Part shown: in pieces, positions 1 to 8,834 of the stretch
Position numbering within the stretch: position 1 is the stretch's first letter
How the letters are laid out: each line of letters opens with the position of its first letter
Source: Tissierellia bacterium
GTDB taxonomy: Bacteria; Bacillota; Clostridia; Tissierellales; Peptoniphilaceae
Length of the DNA: 48,159 nt
Assembly: GCA_012728335.1 (NCBI GenBank)
Contig: JAAYFG010000010.1
Coordinates: 1 to 48,159, forward strand
Reading direction: 5' to 3'
Translations under genes and position numbers: made by a program
Notes under the pieces: generated by a model
The model's database searches: none
What the model was told of the DNA's origin: nothing
The model's input: the letters and a program-made list of their open reading frames with translations, nothing else

Positions 1-98
1 GATATTTATTGAGTTGAATTAGAGCAATATTAAACATACTATTGGCAATAGGTGGGTAAATATCTATATAATGAATTATATTAATTAGGAGGCATAAA

Positions 99-1124
99 AT
101 GGGTTTACCAAAGAATAGTGGAATTGATATTAGATGTAAATATGAAAAAGGGAATAGAAATCTTATTACTGATGTTCCTGGAATAAAAGTTGGTCATGTG
201 ACTTTAATTGATGAGGGAAAAGGGATACATACAGGAGTGACAGCAATTTTGCCTCATTCAGAAAATATTTTTCAGAAAAAGGTAATGGCAGCAACTTCGG
301 TGATTAATGGATTTGGGAAGAGTGCAGGGCTTATACAAATTGATGAATTAGGAACAATAGAATCACCTATAATTATGACGAATACTTTTGGTGTAGGAAC
401 AGCTCTTAATGCAGTAACTAAGTATATGCTTGAAGTAAATGAAGATATAGGGAACACGACGGGAACTGTTAATTGTGTTGTTACAGAATGTAATGATTCT
501 GAACTAAATGATATCCGTGGAATGCATATTAATGAAGAAGATGTAATCGGTGCAATAAGAAATTGTAGTGATATTTTTGAAGAAGGTGGAGTAGGTGCAG
601 GTACTGGAATGGTTTGTATGGGAATTAAAGGTGGAATTGGTTCTGCATCTAGAATTGTAAATTGTGATAATCACAATTACACTATAGGAGCAATTCTAAT
701 GTCTAATTATGGAGTATCTGGGAATTTGATGATAGATGGTAAGAGAGTAGATACTAGAAATATACCTGAAAGCGAAAGTGAAAAAGGTTCTGTTATCATA
801 GTTCTAGGCACTGATTTACCACTTAATGAAAGGCAGTTAAGAAGAGTTGCTAAAAGAGCTACAGTTGCATTGGCAAGAACTGGGTCTTATTTAGGAAATG
901 GAAGCGGAGATATAGCGATTTCATTTTCTACTTCGAATATCGTGCCTCATTATAGTGAAAAAGATATTATTGAAACGAAAATGTTTCATGACGGAGCAAT
1001 GGATAAAATATTTGAAGCAACTGCGGAAGTTGTAGAGGAAGCAGTTATTAGTTCCCTATATCATGGGGAATATGTAAAAGGTATTCGTGGGAAAGAGGTT
1101 TATGGATTACATGAGTATTTATAA
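99..1124 (+). CDS. P1-family (DmpA-like) aminopeptidase
   Basis: 341-residue member of the S58/P1 family (L-aminopeptidase D-Ala-esterase, beta-peptidyl aminopeptidase), cytoplasmic N-terminal nucleophile hydrolases that release N-terminal residues from small peptides or amides. The start DVPGIKVGHVT, the KGGIGSASR block (about 176-184) and KGSVIIVLGTDLPL (about 229-242) are family signatures. In DmpA the precursor cleaves itself between Gly and Ser; the matching pair is Gly230-Ser231, so Ser231 should be the nucleophile. The length is normal. An AGGAGG site lies just before the ATG and a TATAAT box near 69-74. No signal peptide is seen. The natural substrate cannot be told from sequence; a role in peptide scavenging is inferred from the amino-acid-fermenting context. 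Confidence 0.9.
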   Translation: MGLPKNSGIDIRCKYEKGNRNLITDVPGIKVGHVTLIDEGKGIHTGVTAILPHSENIFQKKVMAATSVINGFGKSAGLIQIDELGTIESPIIMTNTFGVGTALNAVTKYMLEVNEDIGNTTGTVNCVVTECNDSELNDIRGMHINEEDVIGAIRNCSDIFEEGGVGAGTGMVCMGIKGGIGSASRIVNCDNHNYTIGAILMSNYGVSGNLMIDGKRVDTRNIPESESEKGSVIIVLGTDLPLNERQLRRVAKRATVALARTGSYLGNGSGDIAISFSTSNIVPHYSEKDIIETKMFHDGAMDKIFEATAEVVEEAVISSLYHGEYVKGIRGKEVYGLHEYL

Positions 1125-1223
1125 GAGAAGATGATGGTGTAATTTTGCTGTTAAAAAGTATTCAAAAGAATTGAATTTGAATATAAATCCTAGATTTTGT
1201 TATCAAGATGTCATAAAAAGTCA

Positions 1224-1252
1224 TGTACAAACATACATACTTATGGTATTCT
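1224..1252 (+). promoter_or_regulatory. Promoter of SLH gene 1, motif shared with SLH gene 2
   Basis: TGTACA (1224-1229), 17 bp, TATTCT (1247-1252). The stretch TACAAACATACA (1226-1237) followed by TATGGTATT recurs upstream of the second SLH gene (37392-37403, then TATGCTATT), where it also spans the -35 to -10 interval. The box assignment is inferred from spacing. Confidence 0.5.
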
Positions 1253-1388
1253 ATTTATAGGTGTAATTTGAATTATAATAAGCAATGAAACTATTAACTC
1301 GTTAAGTACAGAAAGAATCCATTAAATGTACACTAAAACGATAATGGATGGTTTGAAAGCTTAATACAATAATATGGAGAGTGAAAAT

Positions 1389-2732
1389 ATGACAAAAAAA
1401 TTACTTAAATCATCAATAATTACTTTGATATTAATTATGACATTTATGGTTAATACGTCTGTATTTGCTGATGCTGGTGTTCAATTGGGAGAAGTTAAAG
1501 TAGTAGTAAAAATTGATACTATTCAGAAAAAGGGTATCGATGTAAATTTTAAGATGGAAGGTGCAAATAGTACTAAAAAAACAGATGATAAAGGCGAAAT
1601 TTTATTTACTAATGCTGGAATAGGTGATTTTATAATAACTCCTTATGAGTTTAATTTCAATGGAGACAAATACCTTTCACTTGAAGAAGAATATACAGGT
1701 ACAACGATTAATAATGAAACTGTACTAGTAAACATAGAATATAAAAAAGCTAAAAAAGTTACTTTTGAATCGGACGATAAAAAAATAAGTGAAGAACTTG
1801 TAAGGCATGGTAAGCCTGTTGACAAACCGACTGATCCAAAAAAAGAAGGATATAAATTTGAAGGCTGGCAATTAGATGGAGTAAATTATGATTTTTCTAA
1901 ATTTGTTACAGAAGACATAACTTTGGTTGCAGTGTGGTCAGAAAATACAACTGATCCAGACCCTGTAGATCCAGTGGATCCTAATCCAGAACCAAAACCA
2001 GAAGAACCAAAGCCGGAAGAACCAGAAACTAAACCTGATAAAGATAATACGGACTATTCATCAATTCTTTGGAATTGGAGACACGATAGTACTGTTGAAA
2101 TAAAAACTTCTACACATAGAGCTTATATAAACGGTTATCCAGATGGAACTATAAGACCTCAAGGTGAAATAACTAGAGGAGAAGTTGCTGCTATAATAGC
2201 AAGACTTCATGCAGATGCAGCTGATGTAGATTATGGTGTAGAAACTAACTATTCGGATGTTCAGTCAACTGATTGGTATGCAAAATATATTTCTTATGTA
2301 AGCGATAAAGGCTTAATGAAAGGTTATGAAGACGAAAGCTTCAGACCTGAAGAAAAAATAAGTAGAGCAGAATATGCAACAGTAGTAGCAAGATTTAAAA
2401 ACTTAGATGAAGTAGATTCTAAATTTGACGATTCAAAAGAGCATTGGGCAGAAGGATATATTGGAGCAGTTTACTCTAAAGGATGGATTAGTGGATATCC
2501 AGACGGAACGTTTAAACCAAATGCTTATATATCAAGAGAAGAAGTTGTAAAAATGACCAACGGAATGCTTGGTAGAAAAGTAAACACTGAAGGCTTAGGA
2601 GAACTTAGCATTAACAAGTTTACAGACTTAGAATATGGAACTTGGTCATATTATGAAATGATAGAAGCTAGTAATAGTCATAAATATTTAGACGATAAGA
2701 AAGAGTCTGAAACTTGGAAAGAAGTACTTTAA
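1389..2732 (+). CDS. SLH-domain surface protein with InlB-type repeat
   Basis: 447 residues when started at the ATG at 1389, which has GGAGAG at the right distance; an ATG 15 bases upstream lies inside that site and is less likely. Residues 1-28 form a Sec signal peptide (KKLLK, hydrophobic stretch, cleavage near VFADA). Residues 30-120 are a beta-rich region. About 122-184 is a Listeria-Bacteroides (InlB B / Flg_new) repeat with YKFEGW and LVAVW. Residues 188-222 are a Pro/Glu/Asp-rich linker. Three SLH repeats (about 243-285, 288-335, 345-392) carry the GYPDGT and ITRGE signatures. The protein should be exported and held non-covalently on cell-wall polymer through the SLH domains. Its C-terminal motif ASNSHKY...ETWKE recurs in the larger SLH protein at 37536. 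Function beyond surface attachment is unknown. A terminator follows directly. Confidence 0.88.
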   Translation: MTKKLLKSSIITLILIMTFMVNTSVFADAGVQLGEVKVVVKIDTIQKKGIDVNFKMEGANSTKKTDDKGEILFTNAGIGDFIITPYEFNFNGDKYLSLEEEYTGTTINNETVLVNIEYKKAKKVTFESDDKKISEELVRHGKPVDKPTDPKKEGYKFEGWQLDGVNYDFSKFVTEDITLVAVWSENTTDPDPVDPVDPNPEPKPEEPKPEEPETKPDKDNTDYSSILWNWRHDSTVEIKTSTHRAYINGYPDGTIRPQGEITRGEVAAIIARLHADAADVDYGVETNYSDVQSTDWYAKYISYVSDKGLMKGYEDESFRPEEKISRAEYATVVARFKNLDEVDSKFDDSKEHWAEGYIGAVYSKGWISGYPDGTFKPNAYISREEVVKMTNGMLGRKVNTEGLGELSINKFTDLEYGTWSYYEMIEASNSHKYLDDKKESETWKEVL

Positions 2733-2742
2733 TTTTTGATAG

Positions 2743-2766
2743 AAAGCACCTTAAGGTGCTTTTTTT
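2743..2766 (+). terminator. Rho-independent terminator
   Basis: Perfect 8-bp stem AAAGCACC/GGTGCTTT with loop TTAA overlap, then a T-run, 10 bases after the SLH gene stop. Confidence 0.9.
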
Positions 2767-2893
2767 ATGCCCAATAATGTATATATAGATTGAAATGATG
2801 GATGGAAATATGATTGCATAAAGTTTAAGCTTTCATTTTCAACAAGTTTTTGATATAGTATATCTAATTATAATTCAGGAAAGTGGCGATATT

Positions 2894-3685
2894 ATGAGGA
2901 AATTTAGCAACGATTTAAAAACAGTTATTGTAAAAATAGGCTCATCATCAATAACACATGACAATGGAATCATAAACTTAGAAAGAATAGAAGAGTTGGC
3001 ATGGCAGCTTTCTAATCTAAAGAACCATGGAATTAATGTAATTTTAGTTTCGTCTGGAGCTATTGCAGCAGGAGCAAAAAAAATAGGTTTAGGCTCACGT
3101 CCTAGAGATACTGTGGGTAAACAAGCGGCTTCTGCCGTAGGACAAGTTGCGCTTATGAATACTTATAATAGAGCATTTCATGAGTTTGGCTATGAAGCAG
3201 CTCAAATTCTTCTGACAAGACAAATTGAAGTGGATTCTTTAATGAGAGAGAATGCGAAGAACACATTTGAAAAACTTTCAGAAATGAACGTAATTCCAAT
3301 AGTAAATGAAAATGATACCATTTCAACTTTTGAAATAGAATTTGGAGATAATGATACATTGTCAGCTGTAGTTGCAAGAATAGTAGATGCAGATTTATTG
3401 ATTTTGCTTTCTGATATTGACGGTCTTTATGATGACGACCCTAGAGAAAATGAAAATGCTAGACTGATTCCAGAAGTCATAGAAATAGATGATGAACTAG
3501 AAAATATGGCGAAGGATTCCAAATCGTCAGTGGGAACTGGTGGAATGTATACGAAGATCAATGCTGCAAAAATGTGTATGGAAAAAGGAATAGATATGGT
3601 AATTGCCAATTCAGATGATTTAAAGAATATAAAGAAAATTGTAGAGGGTGAGGAAATTGGTACAATCTTTAAGAGCAAAGCTTGA
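2894..3685 (+). CDS. proB: Glutamate 5-kinase (ProB), PUA-less
   Basis: 263 residues. Phosphorylates L-glutamate with ATP to gamma-glutamyl phosphate, the first step of proline synthesis in the cytoplasm. The amino-acid-kinase fold is seen in VVKIGSSS-like VKIGSSSIT (about 13-21), VSSGAIAAG (about 53-61), NENDT and the late GTGGMYTKI (about 217-225). The usual bacterial enzyme is about 365 residues with a C-terminal PUA domain; here the protein stops after the kinase domain, a form known in some bacteria, so this is a short variant rather than a truncation. The reading frame of proA begins inside its last codons, so the two genes form one operon with translational coupling. AGGAAAG precedes the ATG. 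Confidence 0.95.
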   Translation: MRKFSNDLKTVIVKIGSSSITHDNGIINLERIEELAWQLSNLKNHGINVILVSSGAIAAGAKKIGLGSRPRDTVGKQAASAVGQVALMNTYNRAFHEFGYEAAQILLTRQIEVDSLMRENAKNTFEKLSEMNVIPIVNENDTISTFEIEFGDNDTLSAVVARIVDADLLILLSDIDGLYDDDPRENENARLIPEVIEIDDELENMAKDSKSSVGTGGMYTKINAAKMCMEKGIDMVIANSDDLKNIKKIVEGEEIGTIFKSKA

Positions 3686-4919
3686 AGAACTTGGTAAAAA
3701 TTCAAAAATTGCCAGTAGAGAACTATATAGATTAGGGACTACTGAAAAAAATAGAGTTTTAAAGTCAATTCAAGAATCAATTGAAAGAAATAAGAAAAGA
3801 ATAGTCGATGCAAATGCAATAGATATGAAAAATGGTAGAGATGTAGGTCTTGCAGAAGGTTTATTAGATAGACTTTACCTTGATGATAAGCGAGTAGACG
3901 GAATGATTGCATCTATTGATGACGTAATCGAGCTAAAAGATCCAATAGGTGTAATTGATAATATGAAGACCTTAGAAAATGGTCTAATGTTAGGAAAGAA
4001 AAGTGTTCCTATAGGAGTTATAGCCATAATATATGAAGCTAGACCAAATGTGACTTTGGATGCAGCAATATTAGGATTGAAATCGTCCAATGTAATAGTT
4101 CTTAGAGGTGGGAAAGAGGCAATTAACTCTAATAAAGCCATAGCAGATTCCATAAGAGAAGGAATCAAAGCAGCTGGATATGATGAAAATATGGTTACAT
4201 TAATTGAAAACACCAGTAGAGAATCTTCAATGGAACTTATGAAACTTAAAGGATATATTGATTTACTAATTCCTAGAGGAAGTGCCAGTTTAATTAACGC
4301 AGTAGTTGAAAATGCTAATGTTCCAACACTTGAAACCGGTGTAGGAAATTGTCATGTATATGTAGATAAGAGTGCTAATATAGAAATGGCAATTAATATC
4401 ATCAAAAATGCTAAAACTACTAGAATCGGTGTATGTAATGCAATGGAATCCCTATTGGTACATAAAGATGTTCCAACAGAGTTCTTTGAACGACTTAAAG
4501 AGATAATAGAACAATATAATATTGAAGTCTACGGTTGCGAAAGAAGTATGAAAGTACTTGATGATATCAAATTAGCAACTGAAGAAGATTATAAAAAAGA
4601 GTTTTTAGATTATGCAACGTCAATGAAAATAGTGGATGATATAGATGAAGCCATAGACCACATATATGTTTATTCAAGTGGACACTCAGATGTAATTGTA
4701 ACAGAGGATTACAACAACTCGATGAAATTTTTAAATGAAGTAGATTCCGCATGTGTATATGTAAATGCCAGCTCTAGATTTACTGATGGCGGAGAGTTTG
4801 GTAAAGGTGCAGAGATGGGGATATCCACTCAGAAACTTCATGCAAGAGGACCAGTTGGACTTGAAGAATTAACGAGTACAAAATATATAATACTAGGTTC
4901 AGGACAGATTAGAGAGTAA
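3657..4919 (+). CDS. proA: Gamma-glutamyl phosphate reductase (ProA)
   Basis: NADPH-dependent reductase that converts gamma-glutamyl phosphate to glutamate 5-semialdehyde, the second step of proline synthesis. Aldehyde-dehydrogenase-type fold; the catalytic cysteine is Cys260 in RIGVCNAMESLL; IYEARPNVT, DLLIPRGSASLI and FTDGGEFGKGAEMGIS are typical ProA motifs. About 420 residues, normal length. No ATG fits the N-terminus. The frame opens at GTG 3648, but that codon lies inside the purine-rich AGGGTGAGG; TTG 3657 sits 5-6 bases after it and gives a better-spaced start, so I chose TTG. Either way the gene overlaps proB by 29 or 38 bases. A terminator follows. Confidence 0.93.
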   Translation: MVQSLRAKLEELGKNSKIASRELYRLGTTEKNRVLKSIQESIERNKKRIVDANAIDMKNGRDVGLAEGLLDRLYLDDKRVDGMIASIDDVIELKDPIGVIDNMKTLENGLMLGKKSVPIGVIAIIYEARPNVTLDAAILGLKSSNVIVLRGGKEAINSNKAIADSIREGIKAAGYDENMVTLIENTSRESSMELMKLKGYIDLLIPRGSASLINAVVENANVPTLETGVGNCHVYVDKSANIEMAINIIKNAKTTRIGVCNAMESLLVHKDVPTEFFERLKEIIEQYNIEVYGCERSMKVLDDIKLATEEDYKKEFLDYATSMKIVDDIDEAIDHIYVYSSGHSDVIVTEDYNNSMKFLNEVDSACVYVNASSRFTDGGEFGKGAEMGISTQKLHARGPVGLEELTSTKYIILGSGQIRE

Positions 4920-4934
4920 TTTTGACTCTATTTT

Positions 4935-4965
4935 AAAGGTTAGAAATATTATTTCTAGCCTTTTT
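4935..4965 (+). terminator. Terminator of proBA
   Basis: About 12-bp stem (AAGGTTAGAAAT with ATTTCTAGCCTT, one G-T pair) followed by TTTTT. Confidence 0.85.
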
Positions 4966-5018
4966 ATGTTAATATAAAGATATGAATTTGTTTATATAAT
5001 CTGAAAAGAGTTGATAAA

Positions 5019-6533
5019 ATGTCTAGATTGAAATATATACATGACTTTGCGAATAGATGGTATGAAAAATTTGGCAATCCTAAAACTAAATTTATAGATT
5101 TAGTAGGTAGGCGTATGGGTGAAGAGTGCAAAAACTTGGGATTTGAAATGGATATTGGCAAAGCGTTCTTTAGTAAATATGGTAATGCAGTTTCAAACTA
5201 TATAGAGTTGAACAAAGTAATCGATGAGATTGATGATATAGACCTTTTAGGCTCAGCAATATTTTCTCACTGGAGATATTTTAATCACTGGGCTTATGAT
5301 GCAGAAGAAATAATGGAATTTGAAAACATATCGTGGTTTTTAATTGCTCTAAGTAGATTAGTAGTGCTTTCGGGGAAAGATTCTTTTGTATTTGAAGGAA
5401 TTCCTAAAAACATTAGTTTAGTATCAAATTATGCCTTTTCTGAATCGCATTACGATATTAGCAATGAAGTAAAACAGGTGTTGAATATTAACTATGACGG
5501 TCAATTGGAGTTTTCAGCTTTCAATATTGTCGGTGATATGACGAGAGAGAAAATACTTATTGTGGAACAATCTAAAGTTGAGTATATATTGAATAGTATA
5601 GCTAAATACTTACAAGGAGATTTTGAAGAAGTTTCAAAATCGAATATTGATAGTTGGCAGATGAGAATAACTAATACTGATGGGGTCGTATATAATTACA
5701 GTTCATCATTGTTTGAAAATATGGTCATTAACGGAAATGATATATCCAATCAAATAAGAGAGTTATACGAGATTGATGATTTATATGTGTTTGATGGAAA
5801 TAAGGATTTAATAGAAAAAATCACCATTGAGTATTTTAGACAAACAAAGATAAAAACTGATGAAATCATAGATTCAAATGAATATATCACTTGGAATTAT
5901 AACGAAACTTTAGTCTTAGATAAATTAGAAGAAAATATTGAACATATACAAAGAATAGGGACTGGATGCATAGTTACAAGGAATTTCAAAATTGAAGGTG
6001 GAGTAGAGAGCCTTTTTGAAGAACTAAACGAGAATACATTGTTTGTCAACATCGTTGGAAATCCATCTGACATTCTTGAAAATCCCAATGAAACTATTGA
6101 TTATAGAATTACTATTGACTTTGAAAGAAAAACTCAAAGAATAATAACAGGAAAGTATGACAAAAATGATTTGCCTGAAGATTGGGAAGAGTTTATAGAA
6201 AATATCTTTAGGTTTATGGCATTTTATGGATTAGGAGAGATATTTGATCCATTTATATACAACAAGGTAAAAAGGCGTGAAGGACAATATATTTATTGTA
6301 GTGTTAAATTTGATGAAGGATATAAGACATATTATTATATAGCTGATGACGATAGCATTGATATTGGTGATTATGTTATTGTACCTGCAGGAGCAGAGAA
6401 TTTAGAAAATATTGTAAAAGTAGTAAATATAGAGTATTTCTACGAAAGAGAAGCTCCTATACCAATAGAAAAAACTAAAACCATTATTAGAAAGTGTATA
6501 AGAGAAGATTTTTATGACGGAACAGCAGATTAA
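5019..6533 (+). CDS. Hypothetical protein, 504 residues
   Basis: Not recognised with certainty. It is acidic and soluble-looking, with no signal peptide or membrane segment. The N-terminal part (about 70-110) has a Trp/Tyr-rich stretch, LGSAIFSHWRYFNHWAY, of a type I recall from conserved uncharacterised clostridial proteins. The middle (about 190-410) shows no familiar motif. The last 80 residues (YYYIADDDSIDIGDYVIVPAG and KTKTIIRKC) look like a small beta-barrel module that others carry as FxYxVPDDLxxxxGDxVxVPxG, resembling the first strand set of PriA-type N-terminal domains. A modular protein is inferred from this. It is a single gene between two terminators; its own terminator overlaps its stop codon. 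Only a weak Shine-Dalgarno (AGAG) is visible. Confidence 0.75.
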   Translation: MSRLKYIHDFANRWYEKFGNPKTKFIDLVGRRMGEECKNLGFEMDIGKAFFSKYGNAVSNYIELNKVIDEIDDIDLLGSAIFSHWRYFNHWAYDAEEIMEFENISWFLIALSRLVVLSGKDSFVFEGIPKNISLVSNYAFSESHYDISNEVKQVLNINYDGQLEFSAFNIVGDMTREKILIVEQSKVEYILNSIAKYLQGDFEEVSKSNIDSWQMRITNTDGVVYNYSSSLFENMVINGNDISNQIRELYEIDDLYVFDGNKDLIEKITIEYFRQTKIKTDEIIDSNEYITWNYNETLVLDKLEENIEHIQRIGTGCIVTRNFKIEGGVESLFEELNENTLFVNIVGNPSDILENPNETIDYRITIDFERKTQRIITGKYDKNDLPEDWEEFIENIFRFMAFYGLGEIFDPFIYNKVKRREGQYIYCSVKFDEGYKTYYYIADDDSIDIGDYVIVPAGAENLENIVKVVNIEYFYEREAPIPIEKTKTIIRKCIREDFYDGTAD

Positions 6534-6548
6534 TTTTGCTGTTCTTTT
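6520..6548 (+). terminator. Terminator overlapping the stop codon
   Basis: Stem GAACAGCA/TGCTGTTC (6520-6527, 6537-6544) then TTTT. The TAA stop of the 504-residue gene lies in the loop. Confidence 0.8.
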
Positions 6549-6639
6549 AATTGAAGATATATGATAAAATAATAATTATTAAAACTACATAAATATACCA
6601 AGGTAGATTCGGTATAAAATAAAAATTGGAGGAATGTAA

Positions 6640-7746
6640 ATGAATAAAGCACCGTTTAGACACGATATCGTTGGAAGTTTTTTAAGACCTGAATCTCTTA
6701 AGAAAGCAAGAGAAGATTGTAGTAACGGCATAATTACTAAAGAAGAACTGAAACGAGTAGAAGATAATGAAATAGTTAAACTGATAGATAAACAAAAAGA
6801 AAATGGATTGAAAGCAGTTACTGACGGAGAATTTAGAAGAAGATGGTGGCATCTAGATTTTATAGAACAGTTAAATGGGATAAAAAAAGTAAGTCTTGGC
6901 GATATTGAACTATTTAATGTCAATGCAAAAGATGTAGAGTCATTTTATGTGGAAGATGAAATCAGTTTTTCACAAAATCACAGCTTCATAAATGACTTTA
7001 ATTTTATGAAAGAAAATGCTGGTGACCTACTTGTAAAACAGACTATTCCTGGTCCTAATATGATTTATAACTCATATATTTTTATGAATGACAATAAAAC
7101 GAGTAATCCATATTACAATAATGTCGAAAAATTTGAAAGTGATTTAGCCGAAACTTATCAGGATATAATAGAAACTTTCTATAATGAAGGATGTAAGTAT
7201 CTTCAATTAGACGATACTTCATGGGGAGCACTTATAGACCCGAAATATCAGGCTCAACTAAAAGAACTAGGATATGATTACAAAGAGTTAATACAAAGAT
7301 ATGGAGAAGTTACGGAGAATGCACTTAAAAATAAACCTGATGATATGGTCATAACCATTCACGTTTGTCGTGGAAACTTTCAATCATCATGGTTATATGA
7401 GGGTGATTATGAGGCTATAGCTAAACGATTATTTGGAATAGAAGCTATAGATGGATTTTTTATGGAATACGATACAGATAGAGCTGGCGGATTTGAGTCC
7501 TTAAAGTATTTAAAGAACCAAAAAATTGTCTTAGGATTAGTTACAACGAAAAACACGGAAATGGAAAGTAAGGATGTATTGATTGAAAGAATCAATGAAG
7601 CTTCTAAGTATGTTCCATTAAGTCAAATTTGTATCTCACCACAATGTGGCTTTGCTTCAACAGTTGAAGGCAATAAAATGAATGAAGAAGTTCAATGGGC
7701 TAAAATTAGACTATGTAAGGAAGTCGCAGATGAAGTTTTAAAGTAA
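6640..7746 (+). CDS. MetE-like cobalamin-independent methionine synthase family protein (YxjG/YxjH type)
   Basis: 368 residues, matching the C-terminal catalytic half of MetE, as in the Bacillus YxjG/YxjH proteins. Opening FRHDIVGSFLRPESL and VTDGEFRRRWWHLDF are typical. Zinc ligands expected for thiol activation are visible: His241 and Cys243 (HVCRGNF) and Cys336 (ISPQCGF). It lacks the N-terminal folate-binding duplicate of full MetE (about 750 residues), so the methyl donor is uncertain; transfer of a methyl group to homocysteine or another thiol is inferred from the family. A GGAGG site precedes the ATG. No S-box or T-box is seen in the 90-base upstream gap. It stands alone, but fits the methionine-related genes at the right end. 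Confidence 0.85.
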   Translation: MNKAPFRHDIVGSFLRPESLKKAREDCSNGIITKEELKRVEDNEIVKLIDKQKENGLKAVTDGEFRRRWWHLDFIEQLNGIKKVSLGDIELFNVNAKDVESFYVEDEISFSQNHSFINDFNFMKENAGDLLVKQTIPGPNMIYNSYIFMNDNKTSNPYYNNVEKFESDLAETYQDIIETFYNEGCKYLQLDDTSWGALIDPKYQAQLKELGYDYKELIQRYGEVTENALKNKPDDMVITIHVCRGNFQSSWLYEGDYEAIAKRLFGIEAIDGFFMEYDTDRAGGFESLKYLKNQKIVLGLVTTKNTEMESKDVLIERINEASKYVPLSQICISPQCGFASTVEGNKMNEEVQWAKIRLCKEVADEVLK

Positions 7747-7805
7747 AATTGATAATTAGCAGATTTATTGGGTATATTCTATAAACGATGAATTTGACTT
7801 TTGAT

Positions 7806-7840
7806 GAGCATCTTTTCTTTACAAGATGCTCGTTTGTATA
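7806..7840 (+). terminator. Probable terminator
   Basis: Perfect 9-bp stem GAGCATCTT/AAGATGCTC with an 8-base loop, followed by a weak T-rich tract GTTTGTATATTT. Confidence 0.6.
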
Positions 7841-7857
7841 TTTAGAAGGAGAGAGCT

Positions 7858-8676
7858 ATGGATAAATATTTTTTAACTAGGGACGATATCAAGCTTAGAT
7901 ATAGAGAAGATTATTTAGATAATCCTAAAGCAGTAGTAATAATAGTACATGGTTTTGCAGAACATATAGGAAGGTATGATTATGTAGCTAAGAAATTGAA
8001 TGATGCAGGGTATTCTGTTTTTAGGTACGATGCTAGAGGGCATGGAATGAGCTCTGGGAAAAAAGGTCATATGAATTCATATGTGGATATGGTTGATGAC
8101 CTATATGAAATATACAACCTTGTAAAGAATGAAAATCCTAATATGAAAATTTATACATTGGCTCACAGTATGGGTGGGAACATTGCGGCGAACTTTGGAA
8201 TAAAACATCCTAATATATTGGCTGGGCAGCTATTTTCTGGAGCTGCTTTAGGATATTTTCAAGATGTTGATACAATGAAAAAACTAGGAGTAAGCGTATT
8301 GGGAACCATAGCTAGCAATAAATATATTTCCAACCCTGCTGGAGATATTTGTTCAGACCAAAAAGTGGTTGAAGACTATCAAAATGACCCATTAGTACTA
8401 AAAGAAGCGACACTTGGATTTTTCAAAGAGTTTTCAATAAAGGCTTCAAAGAACATATTTGATAATACTAAAAACTATAATTACCCTTGCTATTTGGGAC
8501 ATGGAGGAGACGATAGAATAATATCAAATAAAGCCAGTAAAAGATTTTACGATGAGATATCGTCAGAAGATAAGACCATAAAGATATATCCAGACTTATA
8601 TCACGAAATATTTAATGAGAAAGTAAAAGATAGTGTAATTATTGACTATATTGAATGGCTGGACGAAAGGGCTTAG
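7858..8676 (+). CDS. Alpha/beta hydrolase, monoacylglycerol-lipase-like
   Basis: 272 residues of the serine aminopeptidase / Hydrolase_4 group. HGFAEHIGRYDYVA and YDARGHGMSSGKKGH form the oxyanion and strand motifs of the lysophospholipase/monoacylglycerol-lipase family. The nucleophile elbow is LAHSMGG with Ser104; the acid is Asp218 or Asp219 (GGDDRI) and the histidine His249 (LYHEIF), a complete triad. No signal peptide, so cytoplasmic. It probably hydrolyses esters of glycerol or related lipids; the substrate is inferred only. AAGGAGA lies before the ATG, and the gene has no operon partner. Confidence 0.87.
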   Translation: MDKYFLTRDDIKLRYREDYLDNPKAVVIIVHGFAEHIGRYDYVAKKLNDAGYSVFRYDARGHGMSSGKKGHMNSYVDMVDDLYEIYNLVKNENPNMKIYTLAHSMGGNIAANFGIKHPNILAGQLFSGAALGYFQDVDTMKKLGVSVLGTIASNKYISNPAGDICSDQKVVEDYQNDPLVLKEATLGFFKEFSIKASKNIFDNTKNYNYPCYLGHGGDDRIISNKASKRFYDEISSEDKTIKIYPDLYHEIFNEKVKDSVIIDYIEWLDERA

Positions 8677-8762
8677 TAATAATGTTAATAGTAATATATA
8701 TTTTTTAACTAGTGAATTGATGCTTCCATAAAAAATACCATTTTATAGTATAATGTAAATAA

Positions 8763-8792
8763 TTACTATATACAGTAAAATTGTGTTATAAT
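8763..8792 (+). promoter_or_regulatory. Extended -10 promoter with palindrome, XRE-cupin gene
   Basis: TGT-TATAAT (8784-8792) is an extended -10. No good -35 box is present; in its place lies the inverted repeat TTACT (8763-8767) / AGTAA (8774-8778). This could be an autoregulatory operator (inference). Confidence 0.5.
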
Positions 8793-8834
8793 ATTTAAGT
8801 GATGGTAAATTTTAATTAAAGGAGGTAATGAAAT

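Noticed and set aside
2894-3685. proB as truncated by mutation
   Set aside because: It ends cleanly after the kinase domain with proA coupled to it; PUA-less glutamate kinases are known.
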